Assembly (NCBI RefSeq): GCF_901709675.1 | Contig: NC_051101.1 | Coordinates: forward strand, 13,849,416 to 13,913,415 | DNA length: 64,000 nucleotides | Direction of reading: 5' to 3' | Source: Syngnathus acus | Lineage: Eukaryota > Chordata > Actinopteri > Syngnathiformes > Syngnathidae | Shown here: in pieces, positions 9,527 through 23,100 of the stretch | Layout of the letters: each line of letters begins with the position of its first letter | Position numbering within the stretch: position 1 is the stretch's first letter | Program-made: the position numbers and the translations under genes | The notes under the pieces: model-generated | The model's input: the letters and a program-made list of their open reading frames with translations, nothing else | The model's database searches: none | What the model was told of the DNA's origin: nothing

Positions 9527-12342
9527 TTATAAGCCTTTGTGGCAGTCGCGGCATAAGATGCGCTCACCGTCAGGGAAAAAGCCGGCGCCCACCAGCGACA
9601 CGGAGCACTGCGTGCACGTGAAGCATGGCTGGTGCCACTGGCGCTCCTCGAACGAGATGTACTTGCCTCCGCCGAAGCCTGGAAAAAGGGGGACACAACA
9701 GTCAACAGCAAGTACAAGTTAGCGACCTTATGACCTGCCACTAATGTTTGCACTCGGCAGATAAATAGTGAGGACACGGTTACCGGTCAGCGGCTCCGGT
9801 TGCTAATAATCGAGAAAACACTCAGCCAATGATAACAAATGACAGACAACCTGCGTAGCAACTAGTTAGCGAGCTAGAAGCTTGTTAACGTTAAAGTTGA
9901 TTCAATCCTCGACTGAAGGCAAAACGTACTGATATGCAGAGATGTTGGTAGCTAGTTAGCAAGCTAGAGGCTAACATTAGGTAGTGGATAAAACACCTGG
10001 TCAATGAGTGATGATGTGCATAGCATTCAGTCAATCGGCTGCTAGCTGGCGAGTTAGCGGCGCAAATTTACAATCAATAAAACACTTGGAAAATACTTTG
10101 AAGTGAAAACTTAGAGACGTTTTTCCTTTTCATCCGTTTTCCGAGCATCCCAAAGTGAGCGTGACCCACTTTCGAATAAATTTGAAACATCATGTAATCA
10201 TTTCCTCAGTGCGGAAACTGAGGTCCAGCTCTCTGTGAAAGTATCCACGGCAAGTCCCAACTTAACACCAGTGGGAAAAGCCATCAGGGAACCTCCGGTC
10301 GTTCGGAACGACACGTTTATTTCTGGATGACCGTCCCACCGGGGATATGCGTATAAGTCCCAAAGGACAAGTTGCTGTCATGAAGGCAATACAAAGACAA
10401 CAAGGCCGGCCGCGACCATCTAACAAATACTAAAAGCGAAGCTTGCGGCATTTGTGAGTATCAGCCGTAAACACCGAGTCCACAAACACGGCCGACCACC
10501 AAAGCGGTCGTACTAACAAGAAGAGTCTCTCTCGCCTGTGATGGGTTTGCTGCAGGCCTCGCACTTCTTGGCGTAGAGGCTTCCGAAGCACTTGAGGCAG
10601 TAGGGGTTGTCGTCACGCGAGGTGAAGTGCTGGCCGGCCAGCTGCGTTTTACAGCCGCTGCACACAAAACACTCCTTGTGCCAAGGCTCGTCCCGGTACG
10701 TCACGCCGCCTTTAGCCAGGGTCTGAGAAGATCCAGGACACAGCAAATGCAAGCGTCACTCAACTTGGGGTACTTTCTGTGAGGCGACTACGAACCTTTT
10801 TACAGCGCGTGCAGCGTGGCGCGAACTTTTCCTCGTAACACGGCACGCAGTAGTGCTCGTCCTTCTCCGGGATGAACGACTTGGAGCCGATGGGCTGCTC
10901 GCAGGCGTGGCAGACGAAGCAGCCCTCGTGCCACGTGGAACCTGAATACTCCAACTTCCTGGTACCTGAGGAGGGGTGGGGGGGGGACAGGCAAAATGTG
11001 TAGAACAAAAACAACTAATCGGGGCATTGGTATCTTTGCGCTGTTTTAAATCATGTGCTAGAAGTGCAGAAATGTTTGAAAAAGCCATTTTGATTGATTG
11101 GAAATGAAAAGACCACAGGCCGGCCGCACATACTCTGTTGGAAAGTGGCGGCTGGCCACCGTACGGGATGGATTGATGCAATTTTTTTCCCCCCATAGTT
11201 TGTGTCACTGAATAATCCATCTTCTCCCACTTTGGTGCTAGTTTTTTTTATTGATCTTATTTGACTTGCTGCTTAGCCTTACGATGACGCTGCGGTTTTC
11301 AGGCCCGGACTGACTTTTTCTTCTCGATCTGTGGAAAACTCGTACGCGTGACATGTTTGGAAAATGACAAATCGAAGCATCACTCTGTTTGGCAACTACA
11401 ACAGAAGTTACACGTGAACATTCGAATACAGGGGTGACCAAAATAGGGTCGGCGGGCCCCACGGGTTCAGCACTGTTCTTTGATCCGGGCCACCGAGTAT
11501 TTATATATTTATAATGGAACCAAAGGCCAGCACTAAATGAGCAAATGACCCCACTTTGACCTTCACCTGGCATGACGATCTTGTCGCACGCGACACACTT
11601 GGACGAGAACTCGTTGCAGTAGCAGTCGTTGCAGAGCAGTGCGTCCTCCTGGTTGGTGAAGGGCTCGTCCGCCAGCGAGCGTTCGCAGCGGAAACAGCGG
11701 AAGCAGTGCTCATGGAAGTGCCGGTCCTCGTAGAAGAGCTCCTAGGAGGGGAACAAGATCAGGTCCGCGTCACCCACGACACCAATACCGATCGATCGAA
11801 AAGAAATCGTCATTCACGATTGACGCTTTCCTAGATGAGATCTATGCCCGGCGTAAATTGTCCAATCACTACGAGCTGCTCCCAATTATAGCCACGACTT
11901 CATGTTTCCTGCGGCTGTTTATAACTCGCGCAGGTTCAAAGAAAGCACACTCAATAGGGCTCGCCATTCGGCGAGCTGTAAATCACCAGCTTCCTGTAGT
12001 TAAAACGGGCGTGAATAGGTTTTCCTATGATGGCTCGCCAATGAAAAGAACGCATCTCCAAATAAGGGCAGAATATGGACTCCATCGTCGGGGCAAAAGT
12101 GCAAAATGAAATCACCGCTATGGGAGGGATACGAGGAGCCCAGTTACTTAGCGGCTAGCTAGAAACTAAACGGCGCGCTCGCTCACCCGGGCGTCGTGGG
12201 CGATCAGCTCCTTGCACTCGTCGCACGTGTTGGAGAAGAGGCTGTCGTAGCACGGGATGCAGTAAGGGGTCTCGTCCGACTGGATGTACTTGCGGCCGTA
12301 CAGGGACTCCTTGCAGTTGTCGCAGTCGAAGCGGTCGGCCAT
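9527..12342 (-). CDS. fhl3: Four and a half LIM domains protein 3 (five coding exons)
   Basis: Coding exons on the minus strand are 12342-12187, 11741-11567, 10965-10796, 10722-10536 and 9678-9527. They join in frame to 279 aa, the usual FHL length. The N-terminal half-LIM finger uses Cys7, Cys10, Cys28 and Cys31. Four LIM domains then begin at Cys40, Cys101, Cys162 and Cys221. All expected Zn ligands are present, e.g. His62, Cys65, Cys89 and Cys92 in LIM1 and His245, Cys248, Cys272 and Cys275 in LIM4. The segment ELFYEDRHFHE after the first exon junction and GGVTYRDEPWHKEC in LIM3 match FHL3 more closely than FHL1 or FHL2, from memory. FHL proteins are non-enzymatic adaptors at focal adhesions, Z-discs and in the nucleus. 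The last intron has a GC donor (see findings). The ATG is the only in-frame start before the half-LIM. Non-coding 5' exons probably exist upstream but I could not place them. Confidence 0.95.
9679..10535 (-). other. FHL3 last intron with probable GC-AG splice sites
   Basis: The family-consistent join is ATC ACA G | GC TTC GGC GGA, which gives KPITGFGGGKY. It needs a donor at 10535-10534 reading GC (exon end ACAG, intron start GCGAGA). The acceptor is a normal pyrimidine-tract CCAG ending at 9679. A GTTAGT donor begins 18 nt further at 10517. Its use would keep frame and add six residues (ERDSSC) after this glycine within LIM4. Confidence 0.75.
11431..11505. repeat. Possible hAT-like repeat end in FHL3 intron 2
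   Basis: GGGGTGACCAAAATAGGG, then GGCGGGCCCCACGGG and GATCCGGGCCACCGAG, resembles the GGGCC-rich ends of hAT-type elements common in vertebrates. It is a short fragment with no coding capacity. Confidence 0.35.
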
Positions 12343-13268
12343 CGCGGTGGGCGGGCTGGCGGGCGGGCAGGCGCTCGCTCGGTCGCTGGGTCGCTTGCTC
12401 TGTGGGTCGTCGCTCGCTGGGGTTGTCAGCCTGACGTGAGAAAGACAGGAAAGCGGGACTATTGATCAGAGAAAATGACAACATCGAGGACATGACATCA
12501 TAAAGCGGATTCGCTAAGTCATGGAGGGAGTCCAACGGATCGCCACGCCCTGACTGCTTTACGGGTCACTACTCCCCCGGTTCGAAACAGTCCATCTCGT
12601 CAGCATGTAACACGGGAGCAACACGTGTTACGTTCTAAGGACACGCCGAGCCAGCCAGCGAGCGGCACAATGGCGGTGACAACAGTATCGGCTTGCCTAA
12701 ACATGACAGCACCGCTGGAGAGAAGCCCGGCGATAAGTGATGCCGCCGACCCTCCGCAGGTTGGGTCCGTTCCCACCGCAGGCAGGCAGGCAGGCAGGCT
12801 GGCCGGTAGGCCGGCCGGCAGGTGCCGGCAGGCAGGCAGGCCGGCCGGCAGGTGCCGGCAGGCAGGACAGGGAATGATGACCTCACTTCTGGGTAAGACA
12901 AGTAGTGTCAGGCTGGATTTACACTGCAGATTGGAAGTGAGTTGCCAGCACTGCCAGGTACACACGCAGCAGCTATGTACAGTATGTGCTTGCCAGATAT
13001 GAAAACAAAGGAGGCGTGAGCTGGAAAGGGTGCTGACAACTACCTGACTTTTTTTTTTTTTTTTTAAGCAAATAAGGCTACTGATATTGTTCTCATTTGA
13101 TAGCATGAAAAAGTCTTACAGTGGAACCTCTACATTAAACAGAATCAATCCAGTGATAAAAAAAAATTCAAATTTATTTTGAAAGTGGGATTGAGACCCA
13201 AAAAATATTGCAATAACCCGCTGTCATTAAAAGTAAGACAATTTACACTTTTGATATTTTATTAAGAA
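12343..13268. other. CpG/GC-rich region upstream of FHL3 coding start, with CCGG/GGCA repeats
   Basis: It is GC-rich with runs of GGCA and GGCC between 12776 and 12868. Within this run a segment of about 30 bp (CCGGCCGGCAGGTGCCGGCA followed by GGCAGG) is duplicated. The region could hold the proximal FHL3 promoter or a 5' UTR acceptor, as several CAG candidates lie at 12360-12430. No element decides it. Open frames here lack any family signature. Confidence 0.45.
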
Positions 13269-13325
13269 ACACTGCCTTGGCGGGCCAGATCTGGCCCCCG
13301 GGCCTTGACTTTGACAGCCTTGCTC
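13269..13325 (-). repeat. hAT-like repeat fragment (GGGCCAGATCTGGCCCG type)
   Basis: On the minus strand it reads GGCTGTCAAAGTCAAGGCC followed by GGGGGCCAGATCTGGCCCGC. This is an interspersed sequence I recognise from many fish genomes and associate with hAT-type ends. A weaker relative (GGGCCATGTGTGGCCCAC) lies at about 20398-20415. Confidence 0.5.
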
Positions 13326-16300
13326 TACAACTTTCAAATGGTACAAATGGACAGGAAGTCTATCAAGAAACCTTTTGGTGTTTTCCACTCATGACACCCG
13401 ATGTACGGGAAGTGGAAAGGCCCAATAAGGCTGTTGTTCCCAAGGCTGGCTTATTTCTTGGCCAGAAAGCTTCGGCTCGTTTTTGTAGGCTTCCCAGAGA
13501 GACGCGGCTCTGAGCAAGAATAACAAACAATCACGTCCGATGAAGTATCTGTCAAGTCGCTGGAGCAACCGATGGCAACGTCTCGGGCGGAGATCCCCGA
13601 GCCCGATAGGTAAAGGTGCGTTACTTCAGAAGCAACAAAAGGGCTTGTTTTGACCTGTTCCCATTTTGGGTTGGACTGGCCAAGGCTGGGGTTAAATGAA
13701 CTCCCGATGGCACGAAAACAGAGAGCGAGGAGGCGGGGGGGAGCCTGACGTGGGTTCAGTGACCCTTGAGGCGCTGGATCTGGGTCACGGTGAACTCCAG
13801 AATCCAGCCAGGCCTCCCAGAGCTTTTTGGATCTCCCGCTACTACTGTATCTGCGCAAGCTTCCCGGCAACGCTCCATCTTCCTTCGCTGACTCAGAACC
13901 TCGGAGCGGGTCAGGAACGTTGCTAAATACCAGAGCCGTGCGTGACCGGTTTCCCAAGTAATCGGAGCTGAGGAGTCCACGCGAGACGACACGCCGAGTT
14001 TAATTGCAGCATTGCAGCGAGCTAAACGGGGCTCGGGACCAAGAATTCCTTTCTTTGCAGTGATTCCCGCCAGAGTTCATCCGAGACGGAAAGTCAAATA
14101 TTGAGCGAGCGCAGTTATATGGGTCAGCGTGACTGGCTGTTGAGATGCTTTTCTTTTCCTTCAAGTGGATCCACATTGATAGGATGAATGTGAAGACATA
14201 AGAACTCCAAAAACAAATCATTTATATTCCAAGAATTAAAAAATAATCAGAATATTGTTTAGACTGATAAAACAAAAAATTGAAATTCAAAAATGGACTT
14301 GACTTCCCCTTTAAATAATCATGCAACTAAAATGGATTGGATGTCAAAATTAAAATCACTTTTATATCTAAATAAATGTGTACAGTGTTCCTGAAGATTG
14401 TATGTAAATGTATTGGACTAGAAAGTTAAATACAACTGAAAGTAGCCTGAATGTGTGACTGGAAAAAGAAAGCTTACACGGGATGAATGAGAAACTAGAA
14501 AACTTGTGTGATTGTATTTCTTGGAAAGATTGTACATTTCATTTATATTTAACTGGAGCACAGGTGTGAATTCCAAAATTTGTATCCAGGAAGCAAACGG
14601 TAAGACTCCGCCCACCTAGCGCAAATCCCTGTGCTTTGCCTTTTTGCCATTGAGAGACTCGATACAGTGGAGTGCAGTGGCTTTGTTTTCCCAGGCAGGA
14701 CTCAGTCATGCCTGTTGCGGTCAAGAGGATCTCTGTTGATACAACACAACACGCCGCTCGCTGTCTGTCCCATGCTTTGTCTAGTCTTTATAAAACACTT
14801 TTTTATTTTGATTCAACAGGAAGGGGGAGGAGGAATGAGCAGCCAGGCTGCAGGGAGTAAACACATTTGGAATCAAACGGAGCGTAAAAAGAGCTTGGGC
14901 TGCCGGGGATTAGCCGGCTCGCCGGTGGGACCGGACCGGATCGGACCGGACCGGACCCGGACAGAGCGTACCGAGTCGCCCGGCGACAGCATACGTGCAG
15001 TCAGTCTCCCCATTGGCCCTGAACTTTCCCCCGTTTGCTAAGCGGGAAGGGATTTCACAGACTAGACTAGGCCTTGGCATTTCTCGTCTATCTTACGGAC
15101 GGACGGGTATTTGAAAACAAATAAAAAGCTGGGAAGTGGCAAGGTTCACGGCGAAATTAAAGAGTCGCGAGGAAGGAATAACACGCTGAGGCTTTTTGGT
15201 TTTGCACAAGCCGCAGCGGCGAGGCCAAAGTGCAACATGTGCTTAAGGCAAAAGGAAGGCCACAGACTCAAAACACGGCGCATGGGTGTGCCGGATGAAC
15301 TTCACCACCTGGCGTAAACATAGCAAGGCCGCTGAAGAGCTCAATGCAAGTACCTGCGCAAATTTCATACCATTACTGGAATGCCATTCTGCCTTGACAA
15401 AGGTTTCATGATCGCCGCCACATTGCCAAATAGAAATATACACAACGCCCAGAAATACTCCCGGGAGGGTCACACACGGGCACAATTATGTGTCATATGA
15501 CTAAAAGAATCACTTGGCCATCAAAGATCATTTGCGGATCCAAAGCCATACACACGCAAAGTCACAAATCGTACCGTAGAATGAGAAATAAGTCATCAAT
15601 CAAATCTATACAACATGAAATGAAGCAATTAAATTAAATAAAAAACATGACATTAAAAAATGAATTCAATACAAATTCAATGAAATAAAAATGTGTTCAA
15701 CAGGACATGACAAGATGATTAATGCAACAGGTTCTCTTATCAGTTACATACAATCACCTTCACCTTGCACAACAGAAATAAACAGAACGACGAGAAACAA
15801 TTGCCCCGGGCAAATCATTCCAAAACAGGCTGAAGCCCGTGAGTGCAAGTTCCACGTTAATTCACCATAATTACAGCAATGCAATCATTTCTTGTCACTT
15901 ATTCAGAGCAGACATCTCCCAAAAAACAACAACACAACAAATGACTGTGCAGGTGGGAATCAATCCAAGGCACGTCGGAATATTTTGCTGCCTTCAAAGA
16001 CAAACTCTGCACAAAGAACCAGCGAGGAAATCTCAGTGGGAGGAAAGTGAGCGCCAGGAAACCCAAGCCGGGCACCGTCGGAGGTAAATCAAGTCTGAAG
16101 CCAGAGTTTTAACCCCAAGGCGCCTCTTAAATCAAACGTGGATGAAAAGGAACAGAGAAGAAGGATAAACACGTCCCATCACTTGGCGCGCTTGTCCGCT
16201 GCCTGGACATCTTCCAGAACACAGTCCAGCTTCTTTGGCTGACTAGAAAGTTCAGATCTGGGCATGGGACTATATCATTTGAGGCTTTTTGAGTTGAGCG

Positions 16301-19300
16301 CATGAAAAAATAAAGAATGATGTCAACCCCCCCGTCCCCCCCCACACGGTTTACGTGTTGCTTCCTCGCAAAGAATGGAGATATTCATTCCTTGATGAGC
16401 GTGGAGACGTTCCAGGCGCTGACGAATGGGAAAAGTCAAGTACGCCAATTGCACCAGAAGATCTTAATGCTTCGCAACGTGTGTTTATGACTCACTGTCC
16501 GAAGGATTAGGTGGATATTATTTTTCGGGACAGAGCAGGATGAGGGAGCACGGTCCTCAGCGTGACAAATGGCGTGCAGGAACCAACACTTACAGCCACC
16601 TCCGAAAATGAGTCAAATGTAGTCCGTCGTCTCGTTTATTTGACAGAAAGCGTATATCGCCAGATGAGGAAATTTGACACGAGGGAGAAATTATTCATCA
16701 ATGTGTTTTGATTTCAATGGTCAACCGTGGTTGCGCTTGGACATTGCTAATGCTAACGGAACAAAACCACTTGGATATTTACAAAAAACAGATGACAGCA
16801 ATGTTTTGAAATCACCAGAAATATTCAATACGCTCGTTCGCGCTGAAGCTCAAACCGCCGACAAAGTGCCGACATCACAAACAGGAAAGAAAATGGCCGC
16901 CTGAGGTTGTAAAATGCCACAGCGTCCTTTGTAATTTGTCCTCGGGCTTGTGCCATCCGACATACTTTTAGCTGACTTGACATCTTGACAGAAGTGAATT
17001 TCAAAAAGAAATATGGTTCATTCCATAATTAGTGGACATTTTAGACAACTTGAGAGACAGAGAACAGAAAAGTGAGAAATCATGACTCAGCAGAAATGAC
17101 ACATGTAGAGAATATGTCTTTTAAACCACACAATTCTTCCCATGAAAATGCAGATAAACAAGTATCCAGAAGACAAATCGCATAGTGCTCATTTAGTTCT
17201 ACATGGAATGAGTCCATTTGTCATAATCCCGCTTCACCCCGGGACTCAATTTCAAAGTATAACAATCACGGCGGCCTCCAAATCCTACAGTTCCTGTCAA
17301 ACCACCATGAAGCAAGTTTGAAGATGCGTGGAATGAACGTGAATTTATTTTTACACCGGCTGCATTTTTGCCCTACATTTGTCTTCCTTTGAGTTCAAAA
17401 AAAAAAATGCTGCCATGCATTAGTGCCTGACATCTGGTTTGCATTGGAGAAACTATGCAGCGGACTCCTGTGTGCCTTCCACTTATTCGGAGAGTCACTG
17501 CCTGGAGAATGCAAGGTTGTCCCTCCCCGTTTCTTTCCTGGTATATGTTTAGGTGGCAACAGAAGGAGCGATGAGAGGGCGAGAAAAGACGTCGGGAATC
17601 TGAAAAGCAGAACACGGGGGATGGATGATTTTAACAGCTCGCTCGCTCGCTAACTGCTCCACTGGACCTACTTTGGGATGGTAAACATACGAGGACGCGT
17701 CGCTTCCTAACAAGTAGGACGGCGTAAAGCTGTCACGGCAAATATATGCTAGCACTGAGCTGAAATGGAAAATGGCTGTTACATTTCGACAAATTTGGCT
17801 CGCTACTGCTATCGGAATAAACCGAGGATGTTTTTATTTCTTTGAAATCTGAGGATCCACTTGTTTTTTTTTTTAGATGCTTTATGAGCACAACATTTTT
17901 CAATTGTTTTGAAGCGGACATATTCAGACACTATGAGATCTGCTGGGTGAAGATCCAAAGCCACTTTCAAGCGTCGTAGGGATTTGTGTATAAGACTAGA
18001 AATAGGGGTGTGCCAAATGTTTCCAGAATTCAAAGTACAACTCCCAACCAGCTAATGACTTGGCAGCTCGGAAAGTTCCAGAGCAAAAGATCCAAGAGTT
18101 GATTCACCATCACGCTTGATGGTGATAAGAAAGCCGCCAGACATCAAGGCTAACTGCAAGGCCGGCCGGCCACTGGTGGTCTCCTGTTGCAGAGTCAGCA
18201 CAAAAAGAGGCCCGGACGTAGAGGGGGTCTCAAAGACCCGCCGACTCAGCACTCTGACCCGCGTACGGCGCATACACCCACACAACTGCTTGCAATTACT
18301 TGTGGCTCGTGGCTGCGCTGACCTTGAAGGCTAATGCCGACGCAAGAATTTATTTACAAAGCCAACATTACCACTTACGTGTTAGCGGCAAAGCTCTCTA
18401 AATGCCGGATTTGTTCATTTGAAAAATCAAATGAGAAATGCAGTGAGTCCCAGTTTGCTCATAAGTGAGCTCAATCTCTCATTTTCCTCTTAACCTCCAT
18501 GAAGGGTTCACAAAAAGAGACATCAAGTCATTGTTGGCCCAGAAATCCGCCAAGTCACCTGCCAAAATGCGCAGCTAACAGGATGACGATCCTCAAAGTC
18601 ATTTCCAGTACATTTGGGTCATACAAACCTCGCAGGCACATCACCGCGGCAACGTGCAAACACCGTCCTCACACCGCACCGTCATAAACTCCTTCGCCGG
18701 TGACGTTCGCCGCTCGTTACACAGCGAGGCGTTTGGCCCGCCGTTTTATGCGGGATGCCGTGGCCGTGCGCAAACGGACCAGCCGTGCCAGAAAAAACAC
18801 AGCGGCGCATTTAGCAACACATGCCGAAACATATTCAGGGAATCGGCTCGGACTGGAGACGCGTAAAAGTGTCACTTTAGCAAGACGGACTGTTAAACAT
18901 AATACATTTTTTTGGCGCAAAGGGTCAAATCTTCTAAGATGAACTTCCCCTGTGGACCGCTTCCAAATCACTGCGATAAAACAAAAGATTTGCTGTAGGA
19001 AGTCAAATTGGGTCGGAACTCGTTAGCATCGTCGCTAAATGGAAATACGGTGAACCTCTGGGGTTCGCTATTCGCAAATGCATCTTCTGTGGTCTGTGCT
19101 GATATTTGATGGAAAAATCGTTACAATTTGGCGCCAAAGCCCGAGCTAATAGGAGAGTTGTGAGGGAGCCGCTAACGTTAGCTTCATTTGTTAGTAGGAT
19201 CTTGGGAATCAAATCATCTTTTAGCCATTTTTGTTGAGGTCTAATGTTTACAACAATAGGAGAGTGTTTCAGGATCATACATTGTGGTTTAAACCAAACC

Positions 19301-22300
19301 GAAATCATTTTATCCGGGGCGTCAATTACTAATTGATGCTAATTGCGGCAGTCCCTGTCCCATGAATGAATAGTGACCGAGGCTTTCCTGTAACACTTCA
19401 AAAGCTCTGGCAAGCACGTGAACACACAAAGGCTGTCGCTGCTTTAAGTAGAAAAACAAACATAGCAGAGCTAACGGTGGACTAAGAGGTTCAAATGAGG
19501 AAAGTGCAGACAGACAACAGCTGCATCCACAAGCGGCCACCATTTCTTTCAAGCCACTAATATTTACTATCGCTGGCTTTTCCTACCATGTAATTCTCAA
19601 ACTCTTTACACCGTGTACCATCGGAAAAAAAATACTCCACGTAAAACTAGGATTGAACTAAATACAACGAGACTGTACTTAGATTTCTGAATAAACTGAA
19701 AAAAAACATTGAAGCCACAATAGTATTATTAAGAAAAAAAAAAATGATACCAGACCTAGATGATACAGATATCCCATCCCATGTTTTGTCCGTGACATAT
19801 ACACACACGAGAGAATGAAGCATAAATGGCTGGCTTAGTTGACTCGATCACAAGATTAGGTGGTGACACGGCGGAATATGTAAACATCAAAATGACCTCA
19901 AAGTGATTACAGCTATCAAAAAAAGCAAAGCTCCCCTTGGTGTACAATAGATCACGGCGGATTTATCGCAAGTTTTCTCGAGGTCTCCGGAGGCACGAGT
20001 ACCGAGATCCTGACTTTGTCGACTTTGCCAAAGCGGAATTGCAATCCATCAGCGCCTTATCTTTCCCATGTCCGGCGCATTTTCTTTATCATGCAAGCAT
20101 GCAAAACACTATTCGTCTTCCACACCTAATTCATTACCAGTGATAAAATGCAAAAGTCTGTGCTGCCGCTGTTGCTAAAAAATGGGAAGACGGCGTTTCA
20201 AAAAAATAAATAAAAATACACACAAAACAGGTGCTTTGGTGAAGACTGACAACGGCACCAGTTGAACGCTGGTCCTGTCTCTGGTAAGATATATCTTCTG
20301 CCACATAATAAATATTGACTATGTATATGTACTTAAAGCAATATCACCGATGTCTTGATAATCCAAACGCCTGGTCGGCTGGATTGAAGTACAGAATGGG
20401 CCATGTGTGGCCCACAAGCCATACTTTACTTAGCCCTGAATGATTGCATCGCTAGCTCAACCCTAACACCTCTTCCCTGAAGCATCCATTCCTCCGACCA
20501 ATCAGCTTGCATTCATTGATTGTCATCATCATGCACGACTTGTCAATCCGTGTCATTTAGCCTCCATTCTTTCTCCGGCGGTAATTAAGGCCCAAAGTCT
20601 TTCCACTCGCCATGCGAAAGGGAAGGGATGAGGCGCTGGTGCTGTTGGTTGGGAGGAGGGGGCCCGAATACTTCCAGGGTGAAGTCATGCCGCTTGTGTC
20701 ATAGACCCTTCTCTCGCTTTGCTTTGCTCACCGTCTGGCCTTTATTTTACTCATTGATCTCACTTCCACGGCCGGCGTTGGAAGTGGTTCTTTTTTTTTT
20801 TTTTAAGCTGGGATGTTTTGGCCCATTAAAGCAAGGCGGGGGGGGGGCAGAATTGCTAACGTATGAAGCAAAGACGTCGAGGTGAAAACAATTCAGTGAT
20901 GTTTGCCAGACCCTTGAGAGGAATGCGGATCACAGTTTTTTTTTTTGTGTGCGGCATTGTTGAAGAAAAACCCACAAAGCAAACATCGAACATGACTCTC
21001 GCAATAAGATAACAACAGGAACGTGGCTGAAACACTTTGATTTCTTCTTGCTTAGGTGATTCACTTTCTCTCCTTCATAAAGCAGCTCATCAAGCCTTCC
21101 GATGTTTGCGCATCTGCGCCTTTGTGGCTTTGACAAACAGAATTTAGCAACGAGCGGTTTGCGGCCCGCGCAATACAATCTACGAGTGATTACTTTCAGG
21201 CAAATGCGGTGACAGCTGCTAAGCGGGCACGCCTCCTCCCGCGCGTCGTTTACTCAGCGAACGCTGCCGTCATTCAAACATTTCCCACTTAGCTTGCAGA
21301 AATTCCAGCAACCTTTACCCGTCCCCCAACCCGACACACAAAAAAGAAGCTAGGACATGCTATGTGAAGTATCGTTACGGTGAAATACGGCGGCGTTTGA
21401 CACAACCTGCAAATCACATCGAGCTCGGGATGTTTGCCCACGGAGCCCGCCCGGGGCCCGCTCTGCAAAAGTACAAAAACAGGCGCAAACTTGTTGGCGA
21501 AGCGAATCTACGCAGGACTGCGTATGCCAAACGTGCAAATTTGCTAACAAAATAATATATTTTTGAATGAAATAAAAACAAAAATAATAATAAAATACAT
21601 AAATAAATAAATAAAATAAATAAAAGTGCCAGAAGCGAAGATCCTGAGCTCAGCTGAACAACTTCCTAGCTTCAAGTGTGGAAAGTTGTGAAAAGCTCTC
21701 CAGGGTGAAGAGGTGCTACGCACTGAGTAAACTCTGCGGTGCAGGACTTGTATTTGACGTCTGTTCCATTTTTTTCCACCTGACAGCTTGATGACAGACA
21801 GGCCTGCGGGCGATAACGACGTTCCCACCGGGCCGCTCCTCTCCTTAAGTCACCCAGCCTTTCATATTAGCGGCCACCAGAAGCCAAGAAAATCTCCGTT
21901 TAGCTCGTCCGTGTCGTAAATCTGCAAAGCATCCATCGGTCCAGGAGCCAAAGTCCTTTTATAGCCACGCCAAGGACACTTTCTGCCATTTATGGAGGCT
22001 AAGGCTAGCATCACACCAAGGTGGGGTGGGTGGGGAGGGGACGGGTAGAAATTGGAGAACGGCGGCGCCGACCTGGAAATGATTTCTCTAGGTGCGTACG
22101 TCGCTAATTCGCCAGCGACACGGAGCTTGTCGAAGCACGCCCCTGGCCGCGTACCGTAGCTCAGACAAAAAAGTGAGCGCGCTAACGGCAAAAGCTTGCG
22201 AATACTTGACTGAAAGAGCGCCGGCGAAGGGATTCGCCAAGAACACTGCGGCCTAACAAGTCACATTCTGGATCTTGTTTCATCTTGCTGAGCCGCAATT

Positions 22301-22780
22301 GTACTGTTAGCGAGAGGAATGTTAGCGCTCTTGAAGTTATGCGCGAACAATGACATGGATCTCATTCAGGAAAGATTGGGCGCTAAAATCCTTGAGAAAG
22401 CGAGCCCGCTAAAAAAATTGCATCGCTTGACCTCATTCATGCGAGAAATTCTCTGCACCTAGCAGTATTTTTCCCCCTCATTAGCCATCGGGTGCGCTAT
22501 GATTAGCCCATTAGCCGCAGTCCGCGGTACTATTACGCGTCAAATTACAGGTTGCGTCCGAAAACACTGCTGATTATTTGTAGATTTAGTCTCGCCTGCA
22601 GCCAAGCTATTTGTATGGCAGCATGTTTTCCTATGATGACATGATTTGTACTGTTAGCTGCGGACGTGCTGTGCAGATCTCGCTACATGCCTTGTCAGGG
22701 CATGAACTTTGTTTGGCCCCTGTCACACAAATGAAGAAAGAAGTGTTTGCGCAGACAAATCAGCAAAGTTTGGATATGTA
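13326..22780. other. Intergenic DNA between FHL3 and UTP11 (left part)
   Basis: No exon with a recognisable family signature was found on either strand. There are scattered A/T homopolymers, a short CCGGA-rich stretch at 14925-14975, and GCTAGC-rich fragments. This interval could include unplaced FHL3 5' non-coding exons. Confidence 0.5.
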
Positions 22781-22781
22781 C

Positions 22782-23100
<319 letters not shown>

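Noticed and set aside
12600-13106. 168-codon minus-strand frame upstream of FHL3
   Set aside because: The PAGLPACRHLPAG peptide comes from GGCA/CCGG tandem repeats, overlaps open frames on the other strand, and has no family signature.
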